Source: Lichina pygmaea (taxonomy: Eukaryota; Ascomycota; Lichinomycetes; Lichinales; Lichinaceae). Taken from it: a stretch of 64,000 nucleotides of DNA. The notes below the pieces were generated by a model. That model had not been told where the DNA came from and searched no databases. It worked only from the letters and a program-made list of their open reading frames with translations. Numbering within the stretch: the first letter of the stretch is position 1; the number at the start of each line of letters is the position of its first letter. This document shows, one piece after another, positions 62,239 to 64,000 of this stretch. The DNA is taken from positions 2,976,001 through 3,040,000 of the forward strand of contig OY730175.1 of NCBI GenBank assembly GCA_963422465.1, read 5' to 3'. The position numbers were made by a program, and so were the translations under genes.

Positions 62239-62796
62239 TGTTACGACCCAGGGATGGGAGCCACTCATTTATAGGCAATCAGGCCGCGGGCCAGGCAAGA
62301 GGACACCATGGAAGTCAAGTGACCAACCAACAAGGGGTCACATGACTGTCGAGACACACACAGGAGTCTCGACGCATGATGCATGAAGCATCGAGACAAT
62401 CTCACCAGTCTCGACGCATGATGCATGAAGCATTGAGACAATCTCACCCGTCTCGACGCAGGGTGTATAACATGGTGGGACCGTCGAGACAATCTCACCC
62501 GTCTCGACGTCGAGACTGTCGAGACAATCTCAATTGTCTCGACAGGCCAGCACTATATAGTCCGGTGATAGTTCCCTTATGGAACGATCGTCTTCAACTC
62601 ATGTTGTGATCCAGACAACTAGATCTACTTCAATACAATCCTTTTGTACGAAGCTGTTGATCAGGTGTCACCACCACCACGTTCCACCAAACCCCTTCAC
62701 GCTCCTTGACACTCCTCTCCTGCGAGAACCAACCTGCCTTCCACCTCTCGCCCTAATCCTATACTCGGATAGGACGGTACAGTACAGACCGCAACA
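62239..62796 (+). repeat. G3 5' LTR with inverted-repeat array
   Basis: TGTTACGACC to ACCGCAACA. U3 holds an array at 62,344-62,545 built from GTCTCGAC and GTCGAGAC, including a 16-bp palindrome at 62,501-62,516 and a perfect 13-bp stem with a CTCA loop at 62,516-62,545. The TATA box is CACTATATAG at 62,551. GTCTTCAA at 62,590-62,597 is complementary to the first interior bases. Confidence 0.92.
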
Positions 62797-62808
62797 CTTT
62801 GAAGACCC
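62797..62808 (+). promoter_or_regulatory. G3 primer-binding site region, candidate self-priming
   Basis: The interior begins CTTTGAAGACCC. TTGAAGAC (62,799-62,806) is the exact complement of GTCTTCAA located 36 nt after the TATA box. Offset from the LTR end (+3) and distance from TATA match G1a, although the sequence is unrelated. Confidence 0.5.
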
Positions 62809-62814
62809 TCAAGG

Positions 62815-63642
62815 ATGAGTACCTCAGAAGCAACCAACCCCAACTTCCCAGATGGAAAGATTAGTGTCGCCAAGCCAGACCTGTTCTACGGCGAAAGAAA
62901 CAAGGTTGACGACTGGCTCATGCAACTCCAAGTCTACTTTCAATTCCAACCAGAGACGAAGCTGCCTAAAGAAAAGTGGCCACTCTTTGCAACCACTTAC
63001 ATGAGAGGCAATGCTTATTGATGGATCAAACCCTATGTCAACAAACACCTCTCAGGAAACAGAGACCACGATGGCACATCAGAATGGATGATGAAATGGA
63101 CGCAATTCAAGGACAAGATCAAAAGGATCCTTGGACCATCTAACGAAGACAAAGTGGCTATACGAATGATCCAGCACATCAAGCAACGACGCTCAGCCGC
63201 AGAGTACACCACGCAGTTCAAACAATACTCAGTACTGACTGATTGGGACAACAACGCCCTGATGGTTATGTACCAACGTGGACTCAAGGAAAACATGAAG
63301 GATGAAATTACCTTTGACGGACGAGCGGTCGACACACTGGACAAGCTCATCGCACAAGCAATCAACATCGATGACAAACTATTCGAGCGAGCGATGGAGA
63401 AACGCCACGACAGAGGATACAGCCACCCCGCATGGCATGTGAGCAACCACTACAAGCTGCCTAACAAGGCACCACCACATGACCCATATGGCTATGCACC
63501 CATGGAACTGGATGCAGTCCACCACAAGGGAAGGTTCATGAAGGGAAGGAACAACAGAAAGGGGAAAGCACTGAAGTGCTATGCCTGTGGCAAGCTAGGC
63601 CACATGGCGAAAGACTGTTGTTCAAAGAACAAGGTGCACTGA
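62815..63642 (+). mobile_element. G3 Gag region
   Basis: It starts MSTSEATNPNFPDGK and carries a retrotransposon Gag domain (WLMQLQVYFQF, then the FKDKIKRILG, YTTQFKQYS and GLKENMKDEI segments), ending with a CCHC knuckle CYACGKLGHMAKDC. Gag forms the particle shell and binds the RNA. Broken at about one place. Downstream to 64,000 the sequence is likely the Gag-protease spacer; I recognise no further domain. Confidence 0.88.
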
Positions 63643-64000
63643 CAGCAACTTAATACACTCGACGGAGACTGGAATGTCATTGAGCCAGAGGACCCACCAG
63701 GAGAGGCTCAGCTATCCCTTGAACAATAGGACGACTACGATCAGATATTGGAAGCAGCCCACCAACTGGCAACATCAGGAGGCAAGGACCTACCAGAACT
63801 AACAGGTCAGGACAAGGGACAGGAGCCCTTAACCACCTCTGATGGGGACCGAGACGAACCCGTGTCTATCAAAGAAGAAATACCACGAGGAAGCTATGCT
63901 TACAGCATGGACCCACGAAATCTACGGCATGGTGAACTACAGTGGAGGTTTTGCACGAGGCACTACTGCACCTACCACGAACAACTACGAAGGTACGGAG

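Larger units (their letters stand above)
62239..64000 (+). mobile_element. Ty3/gypsy element G3, left end
   Basis: Plus-strand LTR retrotransposon starting in LINE-B ORF2 and running off the window. It has a 558-bp 5' LTR and then Gag. The visible part has about one or two breaks. The sequence is CpG-rich, like G1a, so it is comparatively young. The 3' LTR needed for dating lies outside the window. Confidence 0.9.

Overview
The window is a transposon graveyard from a filamentous fungus, with no host protein gene I can support. The fungal call rests on three things: Tad-clade LINEs with an overlapping Gag-like ORF1 and an APE/RT ORF2, chromodomain-bearing Ty3/gypsy elements, and a Zn2Cys6 zinc cluster, a fold typical of fungi. 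I cannot place the species. CpG-targeted transitions dominate the decay, which points to a lineage with cytosine methylation rather than classic CpA-directed RIP.

Layout. 1-2,117 is CpG-containing sequence with no recognisable gene. 2,122-7,930 holds three minus-strand LINE copies (two LINE-A, one internally deleted LINE-B) and a 5S-rRNA-like relic. 7,935-10,933 is a decayed gypsy (G5). 10,934-15,804 is a damaged full-length LINE-A. 15,805-20,277 is a decayed gypsy (G6) holding a tRNA-like SINE, which itself holds a chimeric LINE. 20,292-25,532 is an intact LINE-A: a 466-aa ORF1 and a 1,080-aa ORF2 overlapping by ATGA, flanked by a 14-bp target duplication. From about 27.05 to 59.5 kb lies one gypsy relic (G4) repeatedly split by later insertions. 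A LINE-B (27,451-46,404) holds gypsy G2 (28,149-40,353) and a second LINE chimera (41,076-43,746). G2 in turn holds a SINE and gypsy G1b. G4 also carries two solo LTRs and a LINE-A (49,241-57,406) that holds gypsy G1a (50,510-56,866). 59.5-64 kb has a G3 LTR fragment, a SINE, a LINE-B with a near-complete ORF1, and the left end of a gypsy G3. Matching target duplications at most junctions fix the order of events.

Most notable points. (1) G1a carries, between pol and the 3' LTR and in antisense, a 176-codon ORF with a perfect Zn2Cys6 cluster plus a predicted coiled coil. All six cysteine codons recur in the diverged copy G1b, and the LTR has CGG-N5-CCG. (2) A 1.1-kb unidentified module is fused to the 3' half of LINE-A with the same junction and the same 5' end in two independent insertions, so the fusion moves as a unit. 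(3) The intact LINE-A is almost free of CpG (5 in the 3.24-kb ORF2) although both reading frames are open. (4) A tRNA-like SINE shares the 3' tail of LINE-B. (5) LINE-A and LINE-B have exchanged a 5' UTR block. (6) The sequence after the 5' LTR in G1 and G3 is complementary to a site about 35-40 nt after the TATA box, suggesting self-primed reverse transcription. (7) G3 LTRs carry unrelated inverted-repeat arrays at the same U3 position.
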